From MFD01275-c22 sp963705885 (GTDB lineage Bacteria > Actinomycetota > Actinomycetes > JACCUZ01): a stretch of DNA of 64,000 bases. Positions 49,983-58,955 of the stretch are shown in pieces. Position 1 is the first letter of the stretch; the number at the start of each line of letters is the position of its first letter. The stretch lies in the NCBI GenBank assembly GCA_963705885.1, contig OY970120.1:2728001-2792000 (forward strand), given 5' to 3'. The notes below the pieces were generated by a model. The model ran no database searches. It saw only the letters and a program-made list of their open reading frames with translations, and was not told where the DNA came from. A program made the translations under genes and the position numbers.

Positions 49983-50414
49983 TCAGCTCACGGGTTCGAG
50001 CAGGACCAGGGGGATCTCACGCGCCGTTCTCTCCTGGTAGCCCGCATAGATGCCCTGGTCGGCGACCACGAGCGGCCACAACCGGGCGCGTTCCTCCGCG
50101 GTCGTCACCCGGGCCCGCATCCTCTGCTCCGGCTGCCCCCGCAAGCTCACGCCGACGTCCGGGTCGTCCTGCAGGTTCAGGAACCACGCCGGGGGCCGGT
50201 CGTCACCGCCTCGCGAGGCCACGACCACGATGGCGCGGCCCTCCTGCAACGGTGAGGTCAGCATCACCGACCGCCGACGGCCGGTCCGGCGACCGGTCGT
50301 GGTGAGCCGCAGCACCGGCATGTCCAGCGCGGTCCAGCCGGCCCGGCCCCTGCTGACCCACAGAAGGGCGCGATGGGCCACGTTCATGGCCCTGAGTCCC
50401 AGGTCGGTGGGCAT
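49983..50414 (-). CDS. deazaflavin (F420)-dependent nitroreductase family protein
   Basis: A 143-residue split beta-barrel protein of the DDN/DUF385 family, which binds F420 and reduces quinones or nitroaromatics. Marks are LRLTTTGRRTGRRRSVMLT near residue 34, PPAWFLNLQDDPDVGV near 73, and the C-terminal GYQERTAREIPLVLLEP. The related mycobacterial Ddn activates nitroimidazoles. The natural substrate is unknown. Its presence implies that the host makes F420. Confidence 0.9.
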   Translation of the reverse strand: MPTDLGLRAMNVAHRALLWVSRGRAGWTALDMPVLRLTTTGRRTGRRRSVMLTSPLQEGRAIVVVASRGGDDRPPAWFLNLQDDPDVGVSLRGQPEQRMRARVTTAEERARLWPLVVADQGIYAGYQERTAREIPLVLLEPVS

Positions 50415-50423
50415 GCTGCCGGG

Positions 50424-50927
50424 CTAGCCGCGGGACGGGGCGGTGTGTGCGAGCCCGCGCGACGCCAGGACCGCGAGGCTGAGGCACAGCGGTCCGTACA
50501 CCCGGCGGTCCAGGCGGGTGAAGGTCGCGCCGGTGGCGAACGGCACCACGACGTGGGTTCTGCCGGCCACTCCGAGCGCCCCGCGAGCACCGAGGACGGC
50601 GACCACGGTGCGCAGTGCTCGTTGCCTCAGCGCGGGACGCGACCGTGGGTGCCCGTCGACGAGCGCGGCAGCGGTGGTCAGTGCGGCAGCGACCGCGTAA
50701 CAGGCCGCGATGCCCGGGGTGGCACGCGGGTCCGGACGGCGCGGACCGGATGACGACTCGACACCGAGCACGTTGCGAGCAAGTGTCTCCCGGTCCCGCA
50801 GGGGCCAGCTCCGGCCGTGAGCCCATCCGACGTGCAGCGCGGCGATGCTGAGCAGGCAGAGCGACGCGAGCGAGGCCGCAAGGTGGTCGACCGCGGAACT
50901 GTCGGACAGCGGTCTCGACGGGGTCAC
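50424..50927 (-). CDS. DUF3995 membrane protein
   Basis: A 167-residue protein with four predicted helices. The family motif IAALHVGWAHGRSWPL is in the first third. DUF3995 has no known function. GTG 50927 fits a CACGAT box 6 nt upstream. It ends 9 nt before the start of the DDN-like gene on the same strand, so the two are probably co-transcribed. Confidence 0.8.
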   Translation of the reverse strand: MTPSRPLSDSSAVDHLAASLASLCLLSIAALHVGWAHGRSWPLRDRETLARNVLGVESSSGPRRPDPRATPGIAACYAVAAALTTAAALVDGHPRSRPALRQRALRTVVAVLGARGALGVAGRTHVVVPFATGATFTRLDRRVYGPLCLSLAVLASRGLAHTAPSRG

Positions 50928-50933
50928 CGGCCC

Positions 50934-50939
50934 ATCGTG
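50934..50939 (-). promoter_or_regulatory. -10 box of the DUF3995 gene
   Basis: CACGAT on the minus strand, 6 nt before GTG 50927. Confidence 0.35.
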
Positions 50940-50973
50940 CCCGCTGCACGGCTCAGGCGCGAGGGCCGTCCGT

Positions 50974-51405
50974 CTACTCGGCGCCGGAACGGTCGGGGCT
51001 CCCCCGCGGGATGAGTGGCGCGGTGGCCCGCACGGCGAGCTGCTGGACGGCCCAGGTGTTGCCGTCGGGGTCGCTGAACCCGAAGAACGTGCCGCCGTCG
51101 CGCTCGTCGAACACGGTGATCTCGCTGACCTCGACGCCCCTGCCCTGCAGCTCGGACCGCGCGACCTCGACGTCGGCGACACACAGCTGCAGCCCGCGCA
51201 TCGAGCCCGGCGTCATCTCGGTCTGCGACGGCAGGTCGCCGACCACGATCGAGCAGCCCGAACCCGGAGGGGTCAGCTGGGCGACGTGCATCTGGTCGGT
51301 CCGCGTGTCGTGGTCGAGCCCGAAGCCGACCTGGTCGCGGTAGAACGCGATCGCGCGGTCGATGTCGCTCACCGGGAGCAGCACGACCTCGAGGGTCCAG
51401 TCCAC
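50974..51405 (-). CDS. VOC (glyoxalase-fold) family protein
   Basis: A 143-residue two-module VOC protein. It begins LEVVLLPVSDIDRAIAFYRD and ends its fold with FFGFSDPDGNTWAVQQ, the typical last strand with metal-ligand position. Candidate metal ligands at the usual positions are only partly clear. Members include glyoxalases, dioxygenases and antibiotic-binding proteins; no specific role can be given. GGGAGG lies about 10 nt before the GTG. Confidence 0.85.
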   Translation of the reverse strand: MDWTLEVVLLPVSDIDRAIAFYRDQVGFGLDHDTRTDQMHVAQLTPPGSGCSIVVGDLPSQTEMTPGSMRGLQLCVADVEVARSELQGRGVEVSEITVFDERDGGTFFGFSDPDGNTWAVQQLAVRATAPLIPRGSPDRSGAE

Positions 51406-51451
51406 GGTGCGGCGGCCTCCCTCGTCACGTCCGGTCGCGGGGCCCGCCGCC

Positions 51452-51799
51452 TCAGACGTTGAAACCCAGTGCCCGCAGCTGCTCGCGACCCTCGTCGGTG
51501 ATCTTGTCAGGTCCCCACGGCGGCATCCAGACCCAGTTGATGCGGGTCTCCTTGACCAGGGTCGACAGGGCCGAGTTGGTCTGGTCCTCGATGACGTCGG
51601 TCAGCGGGCACGCGGCTGAGGTCAGCGTCATGTCCAGCGTCACCGCGTTGTCGTCGTCGACGTGCACGCCGTAGAGCAGGCCGAGGTCGACGACGTTGAT
51701 GCCGAGCTCGGGGTCGACGACGTCGCGCATCGCCTCCTCGACCTCCTCGACCGTGGCGATGCCCGGCTGGGCGCCGCTGTCCGTGGCGGTCTCGCTCAT
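51452..51799 (-). CDS. sufT: SufT-type Fe-S assembly factor (DUF59/MIP18)
   Basis: A 115-residue MIP18/DUF59 protein helping maturation of Fe-S enzymes. Motifs are MRDVVDPELGINVVDLGLLY near residue 24 and TSAACPLTDVIEDQ with the conserved Cys; the C-terminal WMPPWGPDKITDEGREQLR is characteristic of actinobacterial SUF-operon members. Last gene of the SUF operon; ATGA overlap with sufU. Confidence 0.92.
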   Translation of the reverse strand: MSETATDSGAQPGIATVEEVEEAMRDVVDPELGINVVDLGLLYGVHVDDDNAVTLDMTLTSAACPLTDVIEDQTNSALSTLVKETRINWVWMPPWGPDKITDEGREQLRALGFNV

Positions 51800-52272
51800 G
51801 CGCTCTCCTCCGTCTGGGTGGTGCCGGCGCCCTCGGCGCGGGCTGTCGCGTCCTTCCAGGCCATCCAGCCCAGCAGGGCGCACTTGATGCGTGCGGGGTA
51901 CTTGGAGACGCCCTCGAACGCCACGGCGTCCTCGAGGACCTCCTCGAGCTCGTCGGTCACCGACTCGGTGTCGCCCTTGGCCCTCATCAGGGTGAGGAAC
52001 GCGTCGTATGCCCGCTCCGCGTCCGCCAGGGGCTTGCCGACGACGAGGTCGGTCATCACCGAGACGGACGCCTGCGAGATCGAGCAGCCCATCGAGTCGT
52101 ACGAGACGTCCTCGACGGTCCCGTCGGCGAGCTTCACCCTCAGCGTGACCTCGTCGCCGCACGTCGGGTTCACGTGGTGGACCTCGGCGTCGAACGGCTC
52201 GCGCAGACCCTTGTGGTGCGGACTGCGGTAGTGGTCCAGGATGATCTCCTGGTACATCGACTCGAGCTTCAC
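51796..52272 (-). CDS. sufU: SufU scaffold / sulfur-transfer protein
   Basis: A 158-residue IscU-like protein that takes sulfur from SufS through a zinc-bound site. The three Cys are in NPTCGDEVTLR near residue 38, YDSMGCSISQAS and PARIKCALLGW, with the Asp of the CGDEV motif. Length and insert match SufU and not IscU. GTGA overlap with sufS, so the enzyme pair is co-translated. Confidence 0.94.
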   Translation of the reverse strand: MKLESMYQEIILDHYRSPHHKGLREPFDAEVHHVNPTCGDEVTLRVKLADGTVEDVSYDSMGCSISQASVSVMTDLVVGKPLADAERAYDAFLTLMRAKGDTESVTDELEEVLEDAVAFEGVSKYPARIKCALLGWMAWKDATARAEGAGTTQTEESA

Positions 52273-53531
52273 GCCGGCCTCCCGAAGAAGCGCTTGACGT
52301 GCGCGAGCCCGTCGGCGAGGGCGTCGACCTCCGCCGGCGTCGAGTAGACGTAGAACGAGGCCCGCGTGGTTGCCGGCACCCCGAAGCGCTGGCACACCGG
52401 TCGCGCGCAGTGGTGCCCGACGCGTACGGCGATGCCGAGCTCGTCGAGCACCTGGCCGACGTCGTGGGGGTGGATGTCGTCGAGGGTGAACGAGATCGCG
52501 GCTGCCCGGGCCTCGGCGGTCGCGGGCCCGATGACCCGCAGCCCGTCGACGGCCTGCAGGCGGTCCAGCGCGTAGGAGGTGATCGCGTGCTCGTGCGCGG
52601 CCACGGTCTCCATGCCGAGACCCGTCAGGTAGTCCACCGCAGCCCCGAGGCCGACGGCCTGGGCGATCGGCGGCGTGCCGGCCTCGAACTTGTGCGGCAC
52701 CGCGGCGTAGCTCGACGAGGCCATCGTGACCATCTCGATCATCTCGCCGCCGCCGAGGAAGGGCGGCAGCGCCTCGAGCAGGTCCTGGCGTCCCCACAGG
52801 ACGCCGATGCCGGTCGGCCCGCACATCTTGTGCCCGGTGAAGGCGACGAGGTCGGCGCCCAGGGCCTGGACGTCGAGCGGCATGTGCGGGGCGGCCTGCG
52901 AGGCGTCGACGACGACGAGCGCTCCCACCTCGCGGGCGCGGCGCACGATCGCCTCCGGCGGGTTCACCGTGCCCAGGATGTTGGACACGAGCACGAACGA
53001 GACGACCTTGGTGCGCTCGGTGATCACGCGGTCGACGTCGGACAGGTCCAGCCGGCCCTCGTCGGTGATGCCGAACCACGCCAGCGTCGCGCCCGTGCGC
53101 TGGGTGACCATCTGCCAGGGCACGATGTTGGAGTGGTGCTCCATCTCGGTGATGACGACCTCGTCGCCGGCGCGCAGGCCGTGCGGGCGGTCGGCCCAGG
53201 CGACGACGTTGGCCGCGAGGTTGAGCGCCTCCGTGGCGTTCTTGGTGAACACGATCTCGCTGCGCCCGGCGGCGTTGACGAACGCGGCGACCTTGTCGCG
53301 TGCCCCCTCGTAGAGCGCGGTGGCCTCCTCCGCGAGCACGTGGATGCCGCGGTGCACGTTGGCGTTGTGGCGGGCGTAGTAGTCCTCGAGCGCGTCGAGC
53401 ACCTGCCGCGGCTTCTGCGAGGTCGCCGCGTTGTCGAGGTAGACCAGCGGCCGGTCGTCGTGCACGAGCCGTTCGAGCACCGGGAAGTCCTTGCGGACCC
53501 GCTCGACGTCGAGTGCGGCGGGCGGGGTCAT
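52269..53531 (-). CDS. sufS: cysteine desulfurase
   Basis: A 420-residue group II, PLP-dependent cysteine desulfurase. Motifs are YLDNAATSQKPRQVLDAL near residue 30, the Schiff-base Lys in VAFTGHKMCGPTGIGVLWG, and the persulfide Cys C375 in VRVGHHCARPVCQ. It supplies sulfur to SufU and then to the SufBCD scaffold. ATGA overlap with sufC. Confidence 0.96.
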   Translation of the reverse strand: MTPPAALDVERVRKDFPVLERLVHDDRPLVYLDNAATSQKPRQVLDALEDYYARHNANVHRGIHVLAEEATALYEGARDKVAAFVNAAGRSEIVFTKNATEALNLAANVVAWADRPHGLRAGDEVVITEMEHHSNIVPWQMVTQRTGATLAWFGITDEGRLDLSDVDRVITERTKVVSFVLVSNILGTVNPPEAIVRRAREVGALVVVDASQAAPHMPLDVQALGADLVAFTGHKMCGPTGIGVLWGRQDLLEALPPFLGGGEMIEMVTMASSSYAAVPHKFEAGTPPIAQAVGLGAAVDYLTGLGMETVAAHEHAITSYALDRLQAVDGLRVIGPATAEARAAAISFTLDDIHPHDVGQVLDELGIAVRVGHHCARPVCQRFGVPATTRASFYVYSTPAEVDALADGLAHVKRFFGRPA

Positions 53532-54295
53532 GCCGACGCGTCCTCCTTGGTCACGAACCGCTCGTAGCCCTCGGTCTCGAGCCGGTCGGCCAGCTCGCGG
53601 CCGCCCTCCTCGACGATGCGGCCGTCGACGAAGACGTGCACGAAGTCGGGCGCGATGTAGCGCAGGATGCGCGTGTAGTGGGTGATGAGCAGCACGCCGG
53701 TCTCGCCGCCCTCGCGGACCCGGTTCACGCCCTCGGAGACGACCTTGAGCGCGTCGATGTCGAGCCCCGAGTCGGTCTCGTCGAGCACGGCGATCCTGGG
53801 ACGGAGCAGCTCGAGCTGCAGGATCTCGTGGCGCTTCTTCTCGCCGCCGGAGAAGCCCTCGTTCACGCTGCGCTCGGCGAAGGACGGGTCGACGGAGAGC
53901 CGCGCCATCGCCTCCTTGACGTCCTTGACCCACGTTCGCAGCTTGGGCGCCTCGCCGTCGATCGCCGTCTTGGCCGAGCGCAGGAAGTTCGTCACCGAGA
54001 CGCCGGGGACCTCGACGGGGTACTGCATCGCGAGGAACAGGCCGGCCCGCGCGCGCTCGTCCACGGTCATCGCGAGGACGTCCTCGCCGTCGAGCGTGAC
54101 GGTGCCGCCGGAGACGGTGTACTTCGGGTGGCCGGCGATGGAGTAGGCCAGCGTCGACTTGCCCGAGCCGTTGGGGCCCATGATCGCGTGGGTCTCCCCC
54201 GCCTTCACGGTCAGGTCGACGCCGCGCAGGATCTCCTGCGCGCCGTGCTCGGTGTCGACGGTGACGTGCAGGTCACGGATGTCCAGGGTGCTCAC
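53528..54295 (-). CDS. sufC: Fe-S assembly ATPase SufC
   Basis: A 255-residue ABC-type ATPase that drives cluster assembly on SufB-SufD. Walker A is IMGPNGSGKSTLAYSIAGHP near residue 38, the signature is FSGGEKKRHEILQLELL, and Walker B is IAVLDETDSGLD, with Thr in place of Pro after Glu as usual for SufC. GTGA overlap with the Rieske ferredoxin gene. Confidence 0.96.
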   Translation of the reverse strand: MSTLDIRDLHVTVDTEHGAQEILRGVDLTVKAGETHAIMGPNGSGKSTLAYSIAGHPKYTVSGGTVTLDGEDVLAMTVDERARAGLFLAMQYPVEVPGVSVTNFLRSAKTAIDGEAPKLRTWVKDVKEAMARLSVDPSFAERSVNEGFSGGEKKRHEILQLELLRPRIAVLDETDSGLDIDALKVVSEGVNRVREGGETGVLLITHYTRILRYIAPDFVHVFVDGRIVEEGGRELADRLETEGYERFVTKEDASA

Positions 54296-54624
54296 GGGGA
54301 CTTCAGCTCTCCTTCTCCGACGGAGACCAGGATGTCGTCGCCGTCGATCTTCACGGGGTACACGGGTACGGGCTTGGTGGCCGGCAGGCCGGTCGGGCGG
54401 CCGGTGACGAGGTCGAAGCGCGAGCCGTGCAGCCAGCACTCGATCGTCTGGTCCTCGACCTCGCCCTCGGACAGCGCCACGTTGGCGTGCGAGCAGACGT
54501 CGTGGATCGCGTAGACCTCGCCGTCGCTGCGGACGACCGCGATCGGCAGGCCGCCGACGACGACCCGGACGGCGCTGCCGTCCTCCACGTCGTCCACGGC
54601 GCAGGCGCGGTGGTAGTCGGCCAC
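54292..54624 (-). CDS. Rieske [2Fe-2S] ferredoxin of the SUF operon
   Basis: A 110-residue Rieske-type ferredoxin. Cluster ligands are C and H in HDVCSHANVALSEG and in ECWLHGSRFDL (C-x-H ... C-x2-H). Inserted between sufD and sufC, an arrangement usual in actinobacteria and absent from E. coli; it may supply electrons for cluster assembly. The start overlaps the sufD stop by one base (TAGTG) and the stop overlaps the sufC GTG. Confidence 0.93.
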   Translation of the reverse strand: MADYHRACAVDDVEDGSAVRVVVGGLPIAVVRSDGEVYAIHDVCSHANVALSEGEVEDQTIECWLHGSRFDLVTGRPTGLPATKPVPVYPVKIDGDDILVSVGEGELKSP

Positions 54625-55817
54625 TAGCGCACCGCCCCCTCGAGCTCCTGCTCGACCTGGGCCAGCAGGCGCTCCTGGACCTCGGGGATGCCGATCTTGT
54701 TGATGACGTCGGCGAAGAAGCCGCGGACGACCAGTCGGCGGGCCTCGTCAGCCGGGATGCCGCGGGACTGCAGGTAGAACAGCTGCTCGTCGTCGAAGCG
54801 GCCGGTGGCGCTGGCGTGGCCCGCGCCGACGATCTCGCCCGTCTCGATCTCCAGGTTGGGCACCGAGTCGGCGCGGGCGCCGTCGGTGAGCACCAGGTTG
54901 CGGTTGAGCTCGAAGGTCTCGGTGCCCTCGGCCTCGGCGCGGATGAGCACGTCACCGATCCACACCGTGTGCGCCTCCTGGCCCTGCAGGGCGCCCTTGT
55001 AGACGACGTTCGACTTGCAGTGCGGCACGGCGTGGTCGACGAAGAGCCGGTGCTCGAGGTGCTGGTCGGCGTCGGCGAAGTAGAGGCCCAGCATCTCGAC
55101 GTCGCCGCCGGGCGCGGTGAACCGCGCCTCGGTGGAGACGCGGGCGAGGTCGGCTCCGAAGCCCACCGCGATGCTGCGGAAGCGCGCGTCGCGCCCGACC
55201 AGCACGGACTGCTGCGAGACGTGCACGGCGTCGTCGTCCCAGTCGTTGACGACGACGACCGTCAGGGAGGCGCCGTCGCCGACGACGATCTCGACGTTGT
55301 CGGCGTAGGTCGCGGTGCCGGTGTGGTCGAGCACGACCACGGCCTGCGCGAACGGGTGGACGTCGAGCAGCAGGTGGCCGAACGCCGTGCCACCGTCACC
55401 GCGGACCGAGACGGTCGTCGGCCGGCTCGCCACGGCGTCCTTGGGCACCGTGACCACGGTGGCCTTCTCGAAGACGTTCCAGGCCCGCGCGGCGACCCGG
55501 TCGGCCGGCTCGCCGGCGCGGCCGAGGCGTCGGTCTCCGCGCGCCACGGTCTCGACCTCGACCTCGGGGGCGGCGTCGACGTCCACGTGCACGGTGCCCT
55601 CGCCGGGTGCGTCGTCCTCGTGGAGGTGGCGCAGCCGGTCCAGCGGCGTGAAACGCCACTCCTCCTCGCGCCCGACGGGCACGGGGAAATCGGCGAGGCT
55701 GAACGACGTCGCGCGCTGCCCGCGGCTGTCACCGGGGAGGGGGACGGCGCCGTGGGAGTGCGGCTTGCCGCTGAACCCCCCGGTCTCCGGACTCAGGATG
55801 TCGGACGCAACCGTCAC
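54624..55817 (-). CDS. sufD: Fe-S assembly protein SufD
   Basis: A 397-residue beta-helix protein that pairs with SufB to form the cluster scaffold. The conserved core runs EHRLFVDHAVPHCKSNVVYK, then ALQGQEAHTVWIGDV, TFELNRNLVLTDGARADSVP, and C-terminal RFDDEQLFYLQSRGIPADEA. GTG overlaps the sufB stop by 4 nt. The first 60 residues are variable and Pro/Gly-rich, as in other SufD proteins. Confidence 0.95.
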   Translation of the reverse strand: MTVASDILSPETGGFSGKPHSHGAVPLPGDSRGQRATSFSLADFPVPVGREEEWRFTPLDRLRHLHEDDAPGEGTVHVDVDAAPEVEVETVARGDRRLGRAGEPADRVAARAWNVFEKATVVTVPKDAVASRPTTVSVRGDGGTAFGHLLLDVHPFAQAVVVLDHTGTATYADNVEIVVGDGASLTVVVVNDWDDDAVHVSQQSVLVGRDARFRSIAVGFGADLARVSTEARFTAPGGDVEMLGLYFADADQHLEHRLFVDHAVPHCKSNVVYKGALQGQEAHTVWIGDVLIRAEAEGTETFELNRNLVLTDGARADSVPNLEIETGEIVGAGHASATGRFDDEQLFYLQSRGIPADEARRLVVRGFFADVINKIGIPEVQERLLAQVEQELEGAVR

Positions 55818-57235
55818 CCGACGGCTCCTTCCATCTGCAGCTCGATCAGGCGGTTGAGCTCGAGGGCGTACTCCATCGGGAGCTCCTTGGCGATCGGCTC
55901 GACGAAGCCGCGCACGATCATCGCCATCGCCTCGTCCTCGGTCATGCCGCGGCTCATGAGGTAGAAGAGCTGGTCCTCGCTGACCTTGGAGACGGTCGCC
56001 TCGTGGCCCATGGTCACGTCGTCCTCGCGGACGTCGACGTAGGGGTAGGTGTCGGAGCGGCTCACGGTGTCGACGAGCAGCGCGTCGCACTTCACCGTCG
56101 ACTTCGAGCCGTTGGCGCCCTCGAGCACCTGGACGAGCCCGCGGTAGGACGTGCGCCCGCCGCCCCGGGCCACCGACTTGGAGATGATCGTCGAGGACGT
56201 GTTCGGCGCGGAGTGCACCATCTTGGCGCCGGCGTCCTGGTGCTGGCCCTCGCCCGCGAACGCGACCGAGAGCGTCTCGCCCTGGGCGTGCTCGCCGAGC
56301 AGGTAGCACGCGGGGTACTTCATCGTCACCTTGGAGCCGATGTTGCCGTCGATCCACTCCATGCGCCCGCCGGCCTGGACCGCGGTGCGCTTGGTCACCA
56401 GGTTGTAGACGTTGTTCGACCAGTTCTGGATCGTCGTGTAGCGGACGTGCGCGTCCTTCTTCACGATGATCTCGACGACCGCGGAGTGCAGCGAGTCCGA
56501 GGAGTAGATCGGGGCGGTGCAGCCCTCGACGTAGTGCACCGAGGACCCCTCGTCGGCGATGATCAGCGTGCGCTCGAACTGGCCCATGTTCTCGGTGTTG
56601 ATGCGGAAGTAGGCCTGCAGCGGGATGTCGACCTTGACACCCGGCGGCACGTAGATGAACGACCCGCCCGACCACACGGCGGTGTTCAGCGCGGCGAACT
56701 TGTTGTCGCCGACGGGGATCACCGTGCCGAAGTACTCCTTGAACAGGTCCTCGTGCTCGCGCAGCGCGGTGTCGGTGTCGAGGAAGAGGACGCCCTTCTC
56801 CTCCAGGTCCTCGCGGATCTGGTGGTAGACGACCTCGGACTCGTACTGCGCGGCGACGCCGGCGATCAGCCGCTGCTTCTCGGCCTCGGGGATGCCGAGC
56901 CGGTCGTAGGTGTTCTTGATGTCCTCGGGCAGCTCGTCCCAGGACGTCGCCTGCTTCTCGGTGGAGCGGACGAAGTACTTGATGTTGTCGAAGTCGATGC
57001 CCGACAGGTCGGACCCCCAGGTGGGCATCGGCTTCTTGCCGAACAGCCGCAGCCCCTTCAGCCGCAGCTTGAGCATCCACTCCGGCTCGTTCTTGAGCGT
57101 CGAGATGTTGCGCACGACGTCCTCGCTCAGCCCGCGCTTGGCGGCGGTGCCGGCGGCGTCGGAGTCGGCCCAGCCGAACGCGTAGCGGCCGAGGGAGTCG
57201 ACCTCCGCATGGGTGGTCTCAGGGATCGTGGTCAC
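55814..57235 (-). CDS. sufB: Fe-S assembly protein SufB
   Basis: A 473-residue scaffold subunit. Highly conserved stretches include WMLKLRLKGLRLFGKKPMPT near residue 52, NTENMGQFERTLIIADEGSS, VHYVEGCTAPIYSSDSLHSA and DNI-like C-terminal SEDQLFYLMSRGMTEDEA. No intein is present, unlike in some mycobacterial SufB proteins: the sequence runs through the known insertion region without interruption. GTG overlaps the sufR stop by 4 nt. Confidence 0.96.
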   Translation of the reverse strand: MTTIPETTHAEVDSLGRYAFGWADSDAAGTAAKRGLSEDVVRNISTLKNEPEWMLKLRLKGLRLFGKKPMPTWGSDLSGIDFDNIKYFVRSTEKQATSWDELPEDIKNTYDRLGIPEAEKQRLIAGVAAQYESEVVYHQIREDLEEKGVLFLDTDTALREHEDLFKEYFGTVIPVGDNKFAALNTAVWSGGSFIYVPPGVKVDIPLQAYFRINTENMGQFERTLIIADEGSSVHYVEGCTAPIYSSDSLHSAVVEIIVKKDAHVRYTTIQNWSNNVYNLVTKRTAVQAGGRMEWIDGNIGSKVTMKYPACYLLGEHAQGETLSVAFAGEGQHQDAGAKMVHSAPNTSSTIISKSVARGGGRTSYRGLVQVLEGANGSKSTVKCDALLVDTVSRSDTYPYVDVREDDVTMGHEATVSKVSEDQLFYLMSRGMTEDEAMAMIVRGFVEPIAKELPMEYALELNRLIELQMEGAVG

Positions 57236-57927
57236 TGCGCTGTCCTCCGATGGGTGGGGCTGGGGAGGTCTCGGGTCCTCGGGACGTAGGTCGTGCAGAC
57301 ACCGTCACCGTGGGCGATGGTGGCCAGGCGCTGGACGTGCGTGCCGAGCAGCCGGGCGAAGACCTCGGTCTCCGCCTCGCACAGCTCGGGGAACTGCTCC
57401 GCCACGTGGGCGACCGGGCAGTTGTGCTGGCAGAGCTGCTCGCCGGCGACGTCGGACCCGCGGGTCGAGGCAGCGTAGCCGTCGGCCGAGAGGGCCTCGG
57501 CCAGCGCCTCGGTGCGCCCGCCCTCGGGGGCGGCCTCGACCTGGGGCCGGTAGCGGGCCTCGAGGTCGGCGACCCGCTGGCGGGCGAAGGCGGTCACCGC
57601 CTCGCGGCCACCCTGCTCCTCGACGAAGCGCAGCGCGCTGGCGGCGAGGTCGTCGTACGCCTGGTCGAACGAGTCGCGCCCGGCGTCGGTCACCGCGAAC
57701 AGTCGCGCCGGACGGCCGCGGCCGCGGGTGGCGGTCGCGCGCGGCTCGCGCTCCTCGATGAGGCCCTCGGCCAGCAGCGCGTCGAGGTGGCGGCGCACGG
57801 CGGCGGGGGTGAGCCCGAGCCGCTGCGCCAGCACGGCGGCGGTGGTGGTGCCGTTCTCCAGGATGGCGCGCGCGACCCGGTCGCGGGTGCGGTCGCGCCC
57901 CGCGAGGTCCTCGAGCGTGGATTTCAC
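57232..57927 (-). CDS. sufR: SUF operon repressor SufR
   Basis: A 231-residue DeoR/ArsR-type winged-helix regulator. The HTH is VLAQRLGLTPAAVRRHLDAL near residue 33, with a wing GRGRPARLFAVT. Four C-terminal Cys in LCQHNCPVAHVAEQFPELC and GVCTTYV are the presumed 4Fe-4S ligands of SufR; with the cluster bound it represses the operon, and cluster loss opens it. First gene of the eight-gene SUF operon. GTG 57927 has CACACT 6 nt upstream, overlapped by a CAAC-N6-GTGG element. Confidence 0.93.
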   Translation of the reverse strand: MKSTLEDLAGRDRTRDRVARAILENGTTTAAVLAQRLGLTPAAVRRHLDALLAEGLIEEREPRATATRGRGRPARLFAVTDAGRDSFDQAYDDLAASALRFVEEQGGREAVTAFARQRVADLEARYRPQVEAAPEGGRTEALAEALSADGYAASTRGSDVAGEQLCQHNCPVAHVAEQFPELCEAETEVFARLLGTHVQRLATIAHGDGVCTTYVPRTRDLPSPTHRRTAQ

Positions 57928-57940
57928 AACATCAGTGTGG
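57927..57940. promoter_or_regulatory. probable SufR operator over the sufR promoter
   Basis: CAAC-ATCAGT-GTGG on the plus strand, one base from the CAAC-N6-GTTG palindrome known for SufR in cyanobacteria. It covers the CACACT -10 box (57934-57939, minus strand) and touches the GTG, a position suited to autorepression. Confidence 0.6.
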
Positions 57941-58015
57941 CGTTATTCGCAGCCCATCGCAAGCGCGGCCCCGCCACGCCGCACGTGGGCTGCCTCACAC
58001 CCCCGGCGGCGTTCG

Positions 58016-58021
58016 TAGACT
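58016..58021 (+). promoter_or_regulatory. -10 box of the ABC-2 operon
   Basis: TAGACT, 7 nt before ATG 58029. Confidence 0.5.
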
Positions 58022-58028
58022 CCCCGCC

Positions 58029-58955
58029 ATGTCGGAGCCGGAGGCGGTCGAGGTCGTCGACCTCGTCCAGCGGTACGGCGCGACGGTGGCCGTCGACGGA
58101 CTGTCCGCCGTCTTCCCCGCCGGAGGGATCACCGCGGTGCTGGGCCCCAACGGCGCGGGGAAGACCACGACGATCGAGACCTGCGAGGGCTACCGCCGGC
58201 CCGACTCCGGCCGCGTGCGCGTGCTCGGGCTCGACCCGTGGCGCGACGCCCGCGCGCTGCGGCCCCGGGTCGGGGTGATGCTGCAGGCCGGCGGCGTCTA
58301 CCCCGGCGTGAAGGCGGTCGAGATGCTGCGCCACGTCGCGTCGCTGCACGCGCACCCGCTCGACGTCCCCACCCTCGTCGAGCGGCTGGGGCTCGGCGCG
58401 GCGGGCGGCACCCCCTACCGGCGCCTGTCGGGTGGTCAGCAGCAGCGGCTCTCGCTGGCCATGGCCGTCGTCGGCAGGCCGGAGGTCGTGTTCCTGGACG
58501 AGCCGACGGCCGGGCTCGACCCGCAGGCCCGAAGGGCGACCTGGGAGATGGTCGAGGACCTGCGCCGGGACGGCGTCACCGTCGTGCTCACGACGCACTT
58601 CATGGACGAGGCCGAGCGCCTGGCCGACCAGGTCGTGGTGGTGGACCACGGCCGGGTGGTGGCGGTGGGAAGCCCCCGCGAGCTCATGGCGGCCGGCGCG
58701 CAGGGCACCCTGAGCTTCCGCGCCGATGCGGGCCTGGACGTCGTCGGACTGGCCGCGGCGCTGCCGGGCGCCTGCCGCGTCGACGAGGTCTCGCCCGGCC
58801 GGTACGTCGTGCAGGGGCAGGTGGACCCGCGGCTGCTGGCCGACCTCACGGCCTGGTGCGCGGCCCGCGACGTCATGCCGGAGGGGCTGTCCGTGGGCCG
58901 GCGCTCGCTCGAGGACGTCTTCCTCGACCTCACCGGCCCGGAGCTGCGCGGGTGA
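58029..58955 (+). CDS. ABC-2 exporter ATP-binding protein
   Basis: A 308-residue DrrA-type ATPase. Walker A is VLGPNGAGKTTTIETCEGYR near residue 38, the signature RLSGGQQQRLSLAMAV, Walker B VVFLDEPTAGLDPQARR, and the H-loop TTHFMDEAERLADQ. Its partner permease follows with a GTGA overlap. The sufR - ABC-2 - ctaA - ctaB - tkt order is conserved in actinobacteria, which hints at a function in respiratory biogenesis, but the substrate is unknown. Confidence 0.92.
   Translation: MSEPEAVEVVDLVQRYGATVAVDGLSAVFPAGGITAVLGPNGAGKTTTIETCEGYRRPDSGRVRVLGLDPWRDARALRPRVGVMLQAGGVYPGVKAVEMLRHVASLHAHPLDVPTLVERLGLGAAGGTPYRRLSGGQQQRLSLAMAVVGRPEVVFLDEPTAGLDPQARRATWEMVEDLRRDGVTVVLTTHFMDEAERLADQVVVVDHGRVVAVGSPRELMAAGAQGTLSFRADAGLDVVGLAAALPGACRVDEVSPGRYVVQGQVDPRLLADLTAWCAARDVMPEGLSVGRRSLEDVFLDLTGPELRG

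Noticed and set aside
55814..57235. Intein in sufB
   Set aside because: SufB of several mycobacteria carries one, but here the protein is a continuous 473 residues with no splice-junction motifs.
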